From an uncultured Erysipelotrichaceae bacterium (lineage in GTDB: Bacteria > Bacillota_I > Bacilli_A > RFN20 > CAG-826), in the NCBI GenBank assembly GCA_900314865.1, contig OMWW01000003.1:124001-188000 (forward strand): a DNA stretch of 64,000 nucleotides, given 5' to 3'. The notes below the pieces were generated by a model. The model worked only from the letters and a program-made list of their open reading frames with translations, searched no databases and was not told the origin of the DNA. Positions within the stretch are counted from its first letter, which is position 1; the number at the start of each line of letters is the position of its first letter. Of this stretch, positions 25,131 to 35,718 are shown one piece after another. The position numbers were made by a program, and so were the translations under genes.

Positions 25131-27360
25131 ATGAAATATATTATTGCTCCTAGGAAATATCACTTACTTTTACTTAATTATTTAAGGAAGAATGATCCGT
25201 TTTTAGATATTAAGATTTTCTCTAAAGAATCTTTAGCAAGATCTATTTTTATTAGTGTTAAAGAAGACGCAATCGTGTACTTAATGAAAACATATGGATA
25301 TAGCTATGAAATATCTAAAATGTATCTTTCTGATATCCAATATGTTACTAAGAGTGATAATTTAAAAATCAATTTCTTAAATAAGCTTAAGGAAGAATTA
25401 ATCGAACATGATTTAGTAATACTTCCTAGTGAAGAAAGCGTTTCTAATGTTGAGGCAACAATATACGGCTATAGTGAATATGATTTTGAACTCAAAAACA
25501 TATTAGAAAGTTTAAAGATAAAGGCTACATATATTAATTATATTAATAAAGATATAAAAAGAAGCTTATGTAACTTTGAGAAAATCGAAGAAGAAGTATA
25601 TTACGTTTTAAATGAGATTGCCTCTTTAATTGATAAAGGAACTTCTATCAATGACATCTACATCTTTAGGCGCAACAAAGAATATGATTATTATCTTAAA
25701 AAATTCTCTCCTTTATAAAATCTATGAAGAAGAAAAAGATTTAAATGTCTCTTTAAAAATATTGAAAGAAGAAATGCAAGATGACCCATTATATTTAGAT
25801 ATTGAGGATCTAGTTTTATCTAACCAACTTGATGCTTCTTTTGAAATTCAGAAAGATTATTTGGTTAATAAATTTAAAGAAAAAATGATTGAAGAAGTCC
25901 GTTACGATAAGGCAGTTAACGTTATTTCTTCTCCTTTATATTTAGAGAATAAACACATCTATGTGATGGGCTTTACTCAAGGATTATTCCCACAAAGTTA
26001 TAAAGATGATAAATATTTAAATAACGAAGAGTTACACTTGATAAATAGGTTAAATTCAAAAGATAAAACTAAGTGTGATGAAATTGAGCTTATTTCTTTT
26101 TTGAATTCCTTAAACAACTTCTATTATTCTTTCGCTAATAAGAGTGTTGCATCAAAATATTATGCTTCCCCTTTTACTAAGATTTTTAATATGAAAATCT
26201 ATACTCCTAATTTAGCAGATTCTTTCTATTCTTTAGATGTTCTTAAATTGATATACGCTGACTTAAAAGATCTCGACAATTTTTATAAAGAACAACCTGA
26301 TAATTTCTATAAGATTAGAGATGTTATTGATATTGATTATAACTCCTATAAAAATGATTATTTATATAAGGTAGATGCCTATAACAAGAATAGTAAAATT
26401 AAACTTTCAACCACCTCGTTAGATTTATTCTCACACTGCCCATTTAGATATTACTTGGACCATGTTTTAAAGGTTGATGAATTCGAATATGAATACGCGG
26501 CCTCTTTAGGAAATATCGCCCATCACATCTTTGAAAAGATGAGAGAGAAAGATTTTGACTTTGATAAGGAATTTTCGAGCAAAATTAGTGAATTATCCTT
26601 AAAAAGTAGTGAAAAATTCATTCTTACACATAACGTCAAAGAGCAAATTAAGGCCGCTATGGAGGCGATTAGAAAAAGAGAACGCTACTATAAAAAACCA
26701 ATCATCTATAACGAAATGGAACTAGTCCACAATATCGATGATAAAACTTATATCGATGGCAAGATTGATAACCTCGTAATTTTAGATGATAAGTACTATG
26801 TGATTATCGATTATAAAACTGGGTCTACTAAGTTTGATGATAGTAAGATTAAAGACGGCTTATCCACTCAACTTCCTACCTATGCTTTATTAACTAGTGG
26901 GAACAAGAAATTTGAACATTTAACTTTAGCGGGTTTATACATCAATAATGTCTTAACTTCTTCTTTGCATGTTGAACAAAAAGAAGACGAATTAATCCCG
27001 AGTTACTTAAAACTTAACGGAAAGACTTTGGGTGATGTTGAAGCGGTTAGTTATATTGATTCCACAATTGGAGATTTAAAGAGTTCCTTTATTAATAATG
27101 TTTCTTTAAAGAAAGACGGATGTAGTTTAAAAGATACAAACGCTATTGTATCTGAAAACGGCTTTAAAGATTATATGGACACCGTTAGTGAACTATTTAT
27201 GGAAATGAATATAAAACTTCGTAATAATGAATTTAATATTTCTCCATATTTTAAAAATGATAGAGATAATGGATGTCAATATTGTCCATATAAAGATATT
27301 TGTTATGTAAGAAGTTCTCAATATCGAGTTCTTAGTAAGGAGGAAAATGAAGATGAGTAA
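25131..27360 (+). pseudogene. addB: addB/rexB recombination nuclease subunit, frame-disrupted
   Basis: The N-terminal part (25131-25718, 195 aa) ends at TAA just after YYLKKFSPL; the C-terminal part continues in the +1 frame from about 25684 to 27360. That part keeps the AddB landmarks: VMGFTQGLFPQ, a first cluster cysteine in SHCPFRYYLD, the nuclease segment VIIDYKTGST and the final CQYCPYKDIC. The break is at CTTAAAAAATTC (25695-25706), a six-A run. The spacing between the helicase-like part and VMGFTQG is also far shorter than in Bacillus AddB, so an internal deletion may be involved. addA overlaps it by 8 bases. Sequencing error, slippage and a real mutation are all possible. Confidence 0.7.
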
Positions 27361-30300
27361 AATCAAGTTTTCTAACGAACAAGAATTAGCGATTAACGCA
27401 AGAGGTGAGAACTATTTAATTTCTGCTGGTGCTGGTAGTGGTAAGACTGCTGTTTTAACTGAACGTATTTATCGCTTGGCTAAAGAAGATAAGTCCCTAG
27501 ATCATTTCCTGGTTTTAACATTTACAAATTTAGCGGCTGGAGAGATGAAAGGAAGGGTTAGAACTAAACTCCTTGAAGATCAAGAAACTATTTATCTAGC
27601 TAGCGAAGTTGATAACGCTCATATCGAAACCTTTGACGCTTTCTCTCTTTACTTAGTAAAGAAATATTTCTATATGCTTGATATCTCTAAGGATATTTCG
27701 ATTGTTGATACTTCTATTCTTACAATCAAAAGAAAGAAATTTTTAGATGAAATATTAGAAGGGCTATATGAAAAAGAAAATCCAAAGTTCTTATCTTTAG
27801 TCGAAGAATACGCTAGTAAAAACACTGATGCGATTAAAGACTATATTATTAGAATCTTAGAAGCCGGTGATAAAAGGGCAGATAACTTTGCCTATTTTGA
27901 ACATTTAAGAAATGATTTCTTCAAAGAAGAAAACATCATTGAAGCTATTAATTTATTGGATAAAGAAATTCGTTCTGATATCTCATTTGTTCGAACAAAA
28001 GCATACGATCTAGAAGATGTTGATGATAGCAGTGCGATTATCGATTTATGCGACTCCCTACTTTTAAACAAGACTTATGATGATCTTTATGAAGCTTGTA
28101 AAAATAACTTTGTTAGAAAGAAAAGCAGTGACGCAAGCGATGGAGAATATCGAGATAAGATAGCGGATTATTATAATAAACATGTCAAAATCAGCAAAGA
28201 CAATGATTATGGTAATAGTGAAGAAATCCGACAAAAGTATTTAAGCACCAAGCCATTTATCACAACAATTATTGATATCGCTATCGAAGTTGAAAAAAGA
28301 CTCAACGCCTTCAAAAAGGAGAGGAACGCTTACTCCTTTGGAGATGTTTCGAGATTTGTATTAAAACTATTGGAAGATGAATCAATTAGGAAGGAAATAT
28401 CCGATTCCTTCAAATATATTATGGTGGACGAATATCAAGATACTAACGATATTCAAGAAACCGTTATTTCTTCAATTAGCAAAAATAACGTCTATATGGT
28501 GGGTGATGTCAAACAATCCATCTATCGTTTTAGAGGCGCCGATTGTCATATTTTCCAGGAGAAGTATGAAAAATATAAACTTAATCAAGGTGGCAAAGAA
28601 ATCGATTTAAATACTTCATATCGTTCTAGAAAAGAAGTAGTCGACTTCATTAATGAAGTCTTTGGACAAATAATGAAGAAAGACATCAATGCGATTGATT
28701 ATGAAAATGGCCATCATTTTGGTTTTGGTAGAACGGAATATGAAAATAATAAGCCAAGCGTTTCTTATGAACCGGAAGTTTATTCTTTCGAGTATGAGAA
28801 AGCCGAAGAAGTGGTGGACAAAGAATGTGAAATTATTATTAAGGATATATATAAGAAGATTAATGATAAATATCAGGTTTATGATCAAGATTTAAAAGGC
28901 ACAAGAGATTGCAAATTCAAAGACTTCTCAATCATCATTGATCGCGGCTCTTCATTTGATAGATATCGTAAAAATTTCTCTGCCGCTAATATTCCATTAA
29001 AAGTCGAAGCCAAAGAAACGTTATTCAAGAGTGATATAATTTCTTTAACCAAGAGTCTAATTAAGTTGCTCTATTATTCTTTGAATAATGACTATGAAAG
29101 CAATTATCGTCACGCTTTTTTAAGTGTTGCTAGAAGCTTCCTAGTAGAAATGCATGATGATGAGTTATATAACATCTATAAAGAAAAAGCGTTTTTGACT
29201 GTTCCATTTGCGCAAAAGATTGAACTTATTAAAGAGAGGTTAAGATTCTCATCTTTAAAAGATATTCTTTTAACCATTTACAAGGAATTTGATATCTATG
29301 CCTCAATTAGTAAGATTGGGCAATTCTATGCGAATACCCACAAGTTAGAACAACTCGTTTCAATCGCCGAGATGATGGATTCTTTAAACTACACGTTATC
29401 TGATTTAATTGAATATTTCGATGATCTAAGTAAGTTAGATGTTGATATCGATTATAGCGATAGTAATGTTCAAGAGAATTCTGTAACCCTTATTAATATT
29501 CACAAATCCAAGGGATTAGAATATCCGATTATCTATTATCCAGGATTGAATAAAGCCTTTAATCGAAGCGATATACAAACAAGCTTCTTATTCTCTGATT
29601 ACTTCGGACCAATTATCCCAAGTTTAGAAAAGAATAATTCCTTATTTATTCATCTTATTAGAGAAGAACTTTCAATCTCTGATTTCGAAGAAAAGATTAG
29701 GCTTCTTTACGTTGCATTAACCCGCGCTAAAGAGAAAATTATTCTTATAAGCGCACAGAAAGCCAATAAAATTAAATTCAATAAACCTACGAGTTCAAAA
29801 TCAATGAATGATTTATTGTCGTTCACTGATGTATTTGAAAAATATAAGAGTAAGTACACTTTGGACGATTATTCTATTGACACCAATCAAAGCGAGAAGA
29901 AGATTCAAAAAGTTGTATTAAAAGAAATAGTGGTCCCTGCAAATATAGTTGTTAAAACTAGAGCGAGTAAATCTCAAGACGAAGAGGTTGATGAAAGCCT
30001 TCTTGATTTTGGTACGGAATTACATGGTTATTTAGAAAATATGGACCTTTCTACACGTTCTTTAGAATATATAAAGAATGGACGTATGAAAAAATACGTG
30101 TATAATGTTATGAACTCTCCTTTATTTAAAGGAGTAAATAATGAACAAGTCCGACATGAATATCGCTTCTATGATATAGACACGGGTATTCAAGGATATA
30201 TTGATGCGCTTATTATCAAAGATAATGAAATTGATATCGTTGATTTCAAACTCAAGAATATTGATGATAGTGAGTATGATCGTCAATTAAGGATTTATAA

Positions 30301-30391
30301 ATCCTATATTAATAAGATAACTGATAAACCAATAAAAATGTACCTTTTAGCGGCTATCACTGGAGAGATAAGGGAGGTCAAAGATGAGTAA
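27353..30391 (+). CDS. addA: AddA/RexA helicase-nuclease subunit
   Basis: 1012 aa. UvrD-like helicase with Walker A GAGSGKTAVLTERI near residue 27, MVDEYQDT motif II, GDVKQSIYRFRGA motif III and INIHKSKGLEYPI motif V, then a C-terminal RecB-type nuclease (GYIDALI, IDIVDFKLK). With AddB it resects double-strand breaks to load RecA at Chi sites. Start ATG 27353 has AAGGAGG 8 bases before; an ATG at 27347 is too close. Stop overlaps the next gene by 8 bases. If addB is broken the complex may lack half its nuclease. Confidence 0.95.
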   Translation: MSKIKFSNEQELAINARGENYLISAGAGSGKTAVLTERIYRLAKEDKSLDHFLVLTFTNLAAGEMKGRVRTKLLEDQETIYLASEVDNAHIETFDAFSLYLVKKYFYMLDISKDISIVDTSILTIKRKKFLDEILEGLYEKENPKFLSLVEEYASKNTDAIKDYIIRILEAGDKRADNFAYFEHLRNDFFKEENIIEAINLLDKEIRSDISFVRTKAYDLEDVDDSSAIIDLCDSLLLNKTYDDLYEACKNNFVRKKSSDASDGEYRDKIADYYNKHVKISKDNDYGNSEEIRQKYLSTKPFITTIIDIAIEVEKRLNAFKKERNAYSFGDVSRFVLKLLEDESIRKEISDSFKYIMVDEYQDTNDIQETVISSISKNNVYMVGDVKQSIYRFRGADCHIFQEKYEKYKLNQGGKEIDLNTSYRSRKEVVDFINEVFGQIMKKDINAIDYENGHHFGFGRTEYENNKPSVSYEPEVYSFEYEKAEEVVDKECEIIIKDIYKKINDKYQVYDQDLKGTRDCKFKDFSIIIDRGSSFDRYRKNFSAANIPLKVEAKETLFKSDIISLTKSLIKLLYYSLNNDYESNYRHAFLSVARSFLVEMHDDELYNIYKEKAFLTVPFAQKIELIKERLRFSSLKDILLTIYKEFDIYASISKIGQFYANTHKLEQLVSIAEMMDSLNYTLSDLIEYFDDLSKLDVDIDYSDSNVQENSVTLINIHKSKGLEYPIIYYPGLNKAFNRSDIQTSFLFSDYFGPIIPSLEKNNSLFIHLIREELSISDFEEKIRLLYVALTRAKEKIILISAQKANKIKFNKPTSSKSMNDLLSFTDVFEKYKSKYTLDDYSIDTNQSEKKIQKVVLKEIVVPANIVVKTRASKSQDEEVDESLLDFGTELHGYLENMDLSTRSLEYIKNGRMKKYVYNVMNSPLFKGVNNEQVRHEYRFYDIDTGIQGYIDALIIKDNEIDIVDFKLKNIDDSEYDRQLRIYKSYINKITDKPIKMYLLAAITGEIREVKDE

Positions 30392-31499
30392 TATTTTAAG
30401 TAAAGAAAATGTTAAAGAAATCATTAATAGAGTCGAACCTCGACAAGTTAAAAACATAGATTATATCTATGATATCTATGAAGAAACATTTAATGGCATT
30501 ATAGAAATGAATGATGAAGCTAAGCTTTCACCATCTTTTGAAATTAACTCTCTCGACTTGATTTTCTATATTTTAGGAGAAGTTGTTTATTCCACAAAAG
30601 GAATGAATGACGACGCGATTGAAAAGTTTAAAAGTAACGAGGTATATAAGGACAGCATGGTGACTGTTGTCGCAGATAAATATTTGTCTCTTTCTTTATA
30701 CAATCATCGCGAAGTGAAATTAACCAATGAATATTTACCTCCAATTTCTTCCTTAGAACTCTATTTAAATCTAATGTCTAATATCGTTTCACGTTATCAA
30801 AGAAATAACCCAAAAAGCACTTTGATTGTCGACATGTTAACGAAGTCTTTATCAATCGCTAGATGTACATTAAAGCTTCTTTGTGAAGGATATGAAACTG
30901 AAGCTCTTAGCATGTGGAGAACACTTCACGAATGTGAATCAATTTTAATTGTTCTTGATAAATATCAAGATGTGGCGATTAATGCTTACTTAAAACACAT
31001 GGAATATGGACTCGTTTATAAAGATGCTTTGAAAGACAAAAACAAACAAGACGAACTCTTCCATCAGCTTAAAAGCGAGATGGCGGTGTATGGTCTTAAG
31101 AGCAAGGATATCAAAAAGTTCATTGAATATGGATGGTTATATTCTATTGATGAAGTAAATAATATTCCTGAGTTTAAACTCAATTTCCGTGATGGATTAG
31201 AAAAAGTGGCGGGTTTACATCGATATAGTGAAATCTACATGACTAGTAGTGAGATCCTTCATAGCACCCCATTACTCATTTATAGTAATAAAGCCTATTT
31301 CTATTATTTGACCCTTCTCAATTTATATGAATCATTCTTCAGAATTGAAGAAGTCTTCCAATCCTTATTCTTCCTCCGTGTCACTGATGAAGGTAAGAAT
31401 AAGTACCTAGAAATGAGACAGTTATATCATGCCCAACTAGAGAGCATTCATCATCGAGAATCAATACTCTTTAGCACATTAAAAAAAGGAACCAGTTAA
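30384..31499 (+). CDS. DUF5677-like protein, uncharacterised
   Basis: 371 aa, all-helical and soluble. The middle contains LSIARCTLKLLCEGYETEAL and a WRTLHECESIL segment, similar to DUF5677 proteins that are widespread but unstudied. ATGAGTAA overlap with addA end indicates coupled translation, so its job may relate to repair or defence (inference). A terminator overlaps its stop. Confidence 0.5.
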   Translation: MSNILSKENVKEIINRVEPRQVKNIDYIYDIYEETFNGIIEMNDEAKLSPSFEINSLDLIFYILGEVVYSTKGMNDDAIEKFKSNEVYKDSMVTVVADKYLSLSLYNHREVKLTNEYLPPISSLELYLNLMSNIVSRYQRNNPKSTLIVDMLTKSLSIARCTLKLLCEGYETEALSMWRTLHECESILIVLDKYQDVAINAYLKHMEYGLVYKDALKDKNKQDELFHQLKSEMAVYGLKSKDIKKFIEYGWLYSIDEVNNIPEFKLNFRDGLEKVAGLHRYSEIYMTSSEILHSTPLLIYSNKAYFYYLTLLNLYESFFRIEEVFQSLFFLRVTDEGKNKYLEMRQLYHAQLESIHHRESILFSTLKKGTS

Positions 31500-31516
31500 T
31501 GGTTCCTATTTTTTTG
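31487..31516. terminator. Terminator overlapping the stop of the DUF5677-like gene
   Basis: AGGAACC and GGTTCCT arms around AGTTAAT, with A7 before and T7 after, so usable in both directions. Confidence 0.85.
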
Positions 31517-31527
31517 TTTGTTAGATA

Positions 31528-33168
31528 TTACACGTCAGCGTAACAAGATCCACCGATGAATTCTCTTAAAATGGAATTGCATGGGACCCATTGATCTGGC
31601 ATGTCATCAAAGAATTTGAGCATTCTAATTAATCTTTCAGCGACTGGGAAGTATGGATTTTCTTGTTCAATTGCTTGAAGAAGTGGCATCGCATATTTCT
31701 TCATGACTGATAATTCTTCTGGTAAGAAGGAATTGAAGACATAATTAGCGCCTTCTTGTGTGCGGTAAATCCATTTGAATTCACCTTTACGGACACTGGC
31801 CCACATTGACATCGTTTCAAGAGCGCTTGAGCCTCTGAATTGGTAGTCACGGACGATTCTTCTTAATAATCTCAAGTCAGTTAGACTGAGTGGGTTGTGG
31901 TTATCAATATTGATTTGTCCTTGTGGAGCAATGAAGATTTTGAATTTTTGGTGTTGTGGAATGGATTCTGTCATTCTATCGTTAAGAGCGTGGATACCTT
32001 CAATGATGATTGGTTGGTTATCTGGTACTTTCAAAGTACGTCCCTTAACTCTATGTCCGGCTTTAAAGTCGAATTTTGGTAAATCGACAGTTTCACCAGC
32101 GACGAGATCCGCCATATTTTTGTTGAATAAATCGACATCAAGAGCGTCAACAGCTTCTAAATCTGGATCACCGTTTTCGTCTTTTGGTGCTTGATCTCTT
32201 GGCAAATAGTAGTCATCCATAGAAATTCTGATTGGATCAATACCACGAGAGAGAAGCTCGATTCTTAATCTATTCGCGAATGTGGTTTTGCCACTGCTAG
32301 AAGGACCAGCGATACAAATCAAACGGATATTATCTTTGTCGGCTTCAATTAATTCTCCTAATTCGCAAAGTTGACGGTTGTGACGTTGTTCACCTAATGT
32401 AATGACATCGATATCGCCATCTTTTTCAATTCTGTGGTTGATGTTGACGATGCTATCAAAACGTGTCGCAACACCCCATTCATAGGCTCTCTTTAATGTT
32501 TTTCCAAAAGTAGGAGAGTCTTCAAATTCTGGAATTTCGCCACCCATTTCTTCACGTGGATATTGAATGATGACACCTGGGTGATAGTATCTAATTTTCC
32601 ACTTTTTGATGTATCCAGTAGATGGGACCATACGGTTGTACATATAGTTTTTATATCCATCACAGTCGTATAAGTGACATGTTTTTTCTGGACGATATTC
32701 TAAGATATCTATTTTGTCTTGGAATCCTTCCTTAGACAAAATTTTCTTGGCTTCTTCTTTTGAGAGGATTGATCTCACGAGAGGATAGTCGGCTTCGACA
32801 ATACGATTCATTTCTTCAACAAGTTCTTTAACAAGAGTGATGTTAGCAACAAATCCTGGAGTGAGAATTTGCATGAAGACTGCTCTAGAGACGTTGTATG
32901 AGAATCTAATGCTTACGTTTTTGTGGAGTCTATGCATTGCCATTGCCACTAAGAATCTTAAGGAAGCTTCGTAAGTTTGCTTCGCATCACGATCCTTACA
33001 GGTTAAGGCAACAACAGTGGAATCCTTATCTAGAACGTAAGTAAGTTCTCTAACACGATTATTGACATAAGCACAGACGATATCTTTGCTGTTGCCAACA
33101 ATATCTAAAACAGTTAATGGGTTTTCGTAAGCCTTTGTTTCGCCATTAAAAGTAATGTTAAATGACAT
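31528..33168 (-). CDS. Uridine-kinase-like protein with TGS and ThrRS-type editing-like domains
   Basis: 546 aa. N-terminal TGS domain (1-60), a region like the second additional domain of threonyl-tRNA synthetase (about 65-190), and a C-terminal uridine kinase/phosphoribulokinase P-loop domain with IAGPSSSGKTTFANRL near residue 290, SMDDYY and IIEGIHAL. This fused architecture is a recognised family in Clostridia and related groups annotated as nucleoside kinase; the real substrate is uncertain and it may act on a tRNA- or nucleotide-linked molecule. AAGGAG lies 8 bases before the ATG. Confidence 0.88.
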   Translation of the reverse strand: MSFNITFNGETKAYENPLTVLDIVGNSKDIVCAYVNNRVRELTYVLDKDSTVVALTCKDRDAKQTYEASLRFLVAMAMHRLHKNVSIRFSYNVSRAVFMQILTPGFVANITLVKELVEEMNRIVEADYPLVRSILSKEEAKKILSKEGFQDKIDILEYRPEKTCHLYDCDGYKNYMYNRMVPSTGYIKKWKIRYYHPGVIIQYPREEMGGEIPEFEDSPTFGKTLKRAYEWGVATRFDSIVNINHRIEKDGDIDVITLGEQRHNRQLCELGELIEADKDNIRLICIAGPSSSGKTTFANRLRIELLSRGIDPIRISMDDYYLPRDQAPKDENGDPDLEAVDALDVDLFNKNMADLVAGETVDLPKFDFKAGHRVKGRTLKVPDNQPIIIEGIHALNDRMTESIPQHQKFKIFIAPQGQINIDNHNPLSLTDLRLLRRIVRDYQFRGSSALETMSMWASVRKGEFKWIYRTQEGANYVFNSFLPEELSVMKKYAMPLLQAIEQENPYFPVAERLIRMLKFFDDMPDQWVPCNSILREFIGGSCYADV

Positions 33169-33204
33169 AACTGTTCTCCTTATCTATATTTCGAATGCGT
33201 AGAT

Positions 33205-33233
33205 ATTGTAATGGAATTATGGCTTTTATTCAA
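33205..33233 (-). promoter_or_regulatory. Promoter of the uridine-kinase-like gene
   Basis: On the minus strand TTGAAT (33233 to 33228), 17-base spacer, TACAAT (33210 to 33205), with a leader of about 35 bases to the ATG at 33168. Confidence 0.7.
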
Positions 33234-33281
33234 TTGTTTTCGTACATACATGTAATTAATTAAATTATTCTTCGGTTTTTG

Positions 33282-33309
33282 TTGAATATTATATTATTAA
33301 TAAGATAAT
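33282..33309 (+). promoter_or_regulatory. Candidate promoter of the pfp-atp-ppa operon
   Basis: TTGAAT (33282-33287), 16-base spacer, GATAAT (33304-33309). The leader then carries GTAGGAAC before the ATG at 33338. The region is AT-rich and alternative -10 boxes exist. Confidence 0.45.
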
Positions 33310-33337
33310 ATTAATAGCGAAAGTAGGAACTTTTATT

Positions 33338-34540
33338 ATGAAAAACATGGTTTATATTCAATCCGGAGGACCAACCTCCGTCATTAACACCTCTTTATAT
33401 GGTGCAATCAAAGAAGCAAAATTACATAGAGATCAAATTGATCACATCTATGGTTCCCTTAACGGAATTGAAGGCATGATCGATGATAAACTTATCGACA
33501 TTGATGCAGAAAGTGATGAGCAAATCGAGCTCTTACTCCAAACACCAGGTAGCATCTTAGGCACAACTAGAAGAAAATTACCAAAAGATGTCCATGATCC
33601 AATCTATATGAAGATTGTCGACACCATGAAGAAAAGAGACATTAAATATGTGTTCGTCAATGGTGGTAACGACTCTATGGATACTTGCAACAAATTATCC
33701 ATTCTCTGTAGTGAACTTAAGTTAGATGTTAGGGTCATCGGTGTTCCAAAGACCATTGATAACGATTTAGCATGTACCGATCACTCCTTAGGATTCCCAA
33801 GTGCTGCTAAATTTGTCATCAACACCATTAATGCTTTAAGCATGGATGCCTGTTGCTTTAAAGTTGGCAAGGTTCACGTCGTTGAAATCATGGGTAGAAA
33901 CGCTGGTTGGTTAACTGCTGCTAGTGATTTGCTCCCAGAACAAACTAGACCTCACTTAATCTATATCCCAGAAAACAAATTCGATTTAGAAAAGTTCTTA
34001 GTTGATGTTAAGAAGGTCTATGAAGAAAAAGGCTATGCAATGGTTGCTATTTCTGAAGGTATTGAATTCGAAAGAAGTAACAAGAACACTAGAGTTGATG
34101 GCTTTGGCCACGCGCAACTCGGTGGTGCCGCTAGTGGACTTTGTGAAATCATCGAAGATCGTTTAGATTTACCAACTAGAGCTGTGGAATTCTCTTTAAC
34201 TCAAAGAGCGTGCCCACTTGCTATCTCTAAAGTTGATAGAGAAGAAGCTATCACCACAGGTAGAACCGCTGTTAAAGCCGCTCTTGATGGTGTTACTGGT
34301 AAGATGGTTGTCTTCAAAAGAGTTAGCCAAAAACCATATAAGATTGACTTCCAATTAGCAGACCTTTCCTTAGTTGCTAATGCTGAAAGTGTTATTAAGC
34401 CATCAATGATGGTGGATGATACCAGAATGAGTCAAGAATTTAGAGATTACATCGCTCCACTTATTGAAGGTGAAGTCGAACTTAAAACTGAACATGGTAT
34501 TGTGACCATGGCAAACTGGAAGAAAGTTTTAGTTAAATAA
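33338..34540 (+). CDS. pfp: Phosphofructokinase, pyrophosphate-dependent type
   Basis: 400 aa. In ATP-dependent PfkA the key motifs are GGDGS and PGTIDND; here they read GGNDS (109-113) and PKTIDND (137-143), the Asp/Lys substitutions that block ATP and favour PPi as phosphoryl donor. EIMGRNAGWL is also present. It phosphorylates fructose 6-phosphate reversibly. The stop TAA shares a base with the ATG of atpI, so glycolytic PFK is translationally coupled to the ATP synthase operon. The unusual Asn in place of the first Asp occurs in some clostridial-type PPi enzymes (from memory). Confidence 0.88.
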   Translation: MKNMVYIQSGGPTSVINTSLYGAIKEAKLHRDQIDHIYGSLNGIEGMIDDKLIDIDAESDEQIELLLQTPGSILGTTRRKLPKDVHDPIYMKIVDTMKKRDIKYVFVNGGNDSMDTCNKLSILCSELKLDVRVIGVPKTIDNDLACTDHSLGFPSAAKFVINTINALSMDACCFKVGKVHVVEIMGRNAGWLTAASDLLPEQTRPHLIYIPENKFDLEKFLVDVKKVYEEKGYAMVAISEGIEFERSNKNTRVDGFGHAQLGGAASGLCEIIEDRLDLPTRAVEFSLTQRACPLAISKVDREEAITTGRTAVKAALDGVTGKMVVFKRVSQKPYKIDFQLADLSLVANAESVIKPSMMVDDTRMSQEFRDYIAPLIEGEVELKTEHGIVTMANWKKVLVK

Positions 34541-34932
34541 TGAAATTATTTAGAAAACTTGATAGCCACTTACTTACTGCTTTATTAGTGGGGATTATTT
34601 CCCTTGTTGGCTTTCTTTCTACAAGTTTTCTATTAACTGGCAAATATCTTGATATTCCTCTTGGGTTTTTATTATCCGGAGGAATTATCGCTATTATTTA
34701 TATCTCCTCACATGTTTTGTTAAACATTGACAAAAAGAGGGGAACGGCAACATTTGCGATAGTCGCTATCGCTATTAGATTTGTAGTGATGCTCACTGCC
34801 TTATTATTGGCATTCCTTCTTTACTATAAGTGGAACATCCGATATTTTAATGTCTTTGTTCTAATTGGGATGTATATGGTAGCGGTGGTGACATTTCTAT
34901 TAATCAATATATTGAACAAAGGAAAGGAGTAA
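34540..34932 (+). CDS. atpI: AtpI-like membrane protein
   Basis: 130 aa, four membrane helices, preceding atpB by 2 bases. AtpI assists assembly of the c-ring and may take part in Mg2+ or ion handling. Sequence similarity in this family is low; the assignment rests on topology, size and position at the head of the atp genes. Confidence 0.75.
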   Translation: MKLFRKLDSHLLTALLVGIISLVGFLSTSFLLTGKYLDIPLGFLLSGGIIAIIYISSHVLLNIDKKRGTATFAIVAIAIRFVVMLTALLLAFLLYYKWNIRYFNVFVLIGMYMVAVVTFLLINILNKGKE

Positions 34933-34934
34933 AG

Positions 34935-35717
34935 ATGAGAGTTGCTTTAGACATCAAAGGTCAATTTCTAGATTCCGCGAGCGGATTATCTGGACAAACC
35001 ATTTCATCTTTAATCATTGTTGGCATTATGTGCCTTCTTTCCTTATACATTGCTCTTCGCGCCCACTTTGCTGATCCACTTAAGAAGCCAAAAGGAATTC
35101 TCTTCCTCGCTGAAGTTGGAGTTACTTTCTTCGATAACTTAGTGGAATCAATGATGGGCAAAAAATATCGCGGCTTTGGTGGCGTGATAATGGCTATTGC
35201 CGTATATATGTTTTTAGCCTTTATTTTTGGTTTAACTGGTTTACCATCACCAATCGTTTATTTAGCAACACCTTTATCCTTAGGTTTCGTAGCTTTTGTG
35301 ATGATTCACGCCAACGCAATTCGCTTCAACAAATTTAAATATTTCAAACGTTACATCGAACCAATACCTGTGTTTTTACCAGTTAACTTGATTTCGATGT
35401 GGGCGCCTTTATTATCTCTTACCATGCGTATGTTTGGTAACGCTTTAGCGGGTTGGACAGTTATGACCCTTGTTTATCAAGCGATGGGAAATATTGGTGA
35501 TTCAGTTGTGACATTTGTCACAAACGGAATTGAACAAAACCTCACAGTAGGAAATATCGTTTCTCCAATTGTGACGCCTATCTTACATGCTTATTTTGAT
35601 TTATTCTCTGGATTCATTCAGACAGTCGTCTTCCTCTTCTTGACGATGATTTTTGTCGCTAATGAAGGTCCAGACGATGAAGATATAGAAGAAATTTCGG
35701 TGAAAGGAGGAAGATAA
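34935..35717 (+). CDS. atpB: F1Fo ATP synthase subunit a
   Basis: 260 aa. Multi-pass membrane subunit with the essential arginine in SLTMRMFGNALAG, near residue 168, facing the c-ring. It forms the ion half-channels. The N-terminus is short and the charged C-terminus acidic. AAAGGAG precedes the ATG. Confidence 0.95.
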   Translation: MRVALDIKGQFLDSASGLSGQTISSLIIVGIMCLLSLYIALRAHFADPLKKPKGILFLAEVGVTFFDNLVESMMGKKYRGFGGVIMAIAVYMFLAFIFGLTGLPSPIVYLATPLSLGFVAFVMIHANAIRFNKFKYFKRYIEPIPVFLPVNLISMWAPLLSLTMRMFGNALAGWTVMTLVYQAMGNIGDSVVTFVTNGIEQNLTVGNIVSPIVTPILHAYFDLFSGFIQTVVFLFLTMIFVANEGPDDEDIEEISVKGGR

Positions 35718-35718
35718 T

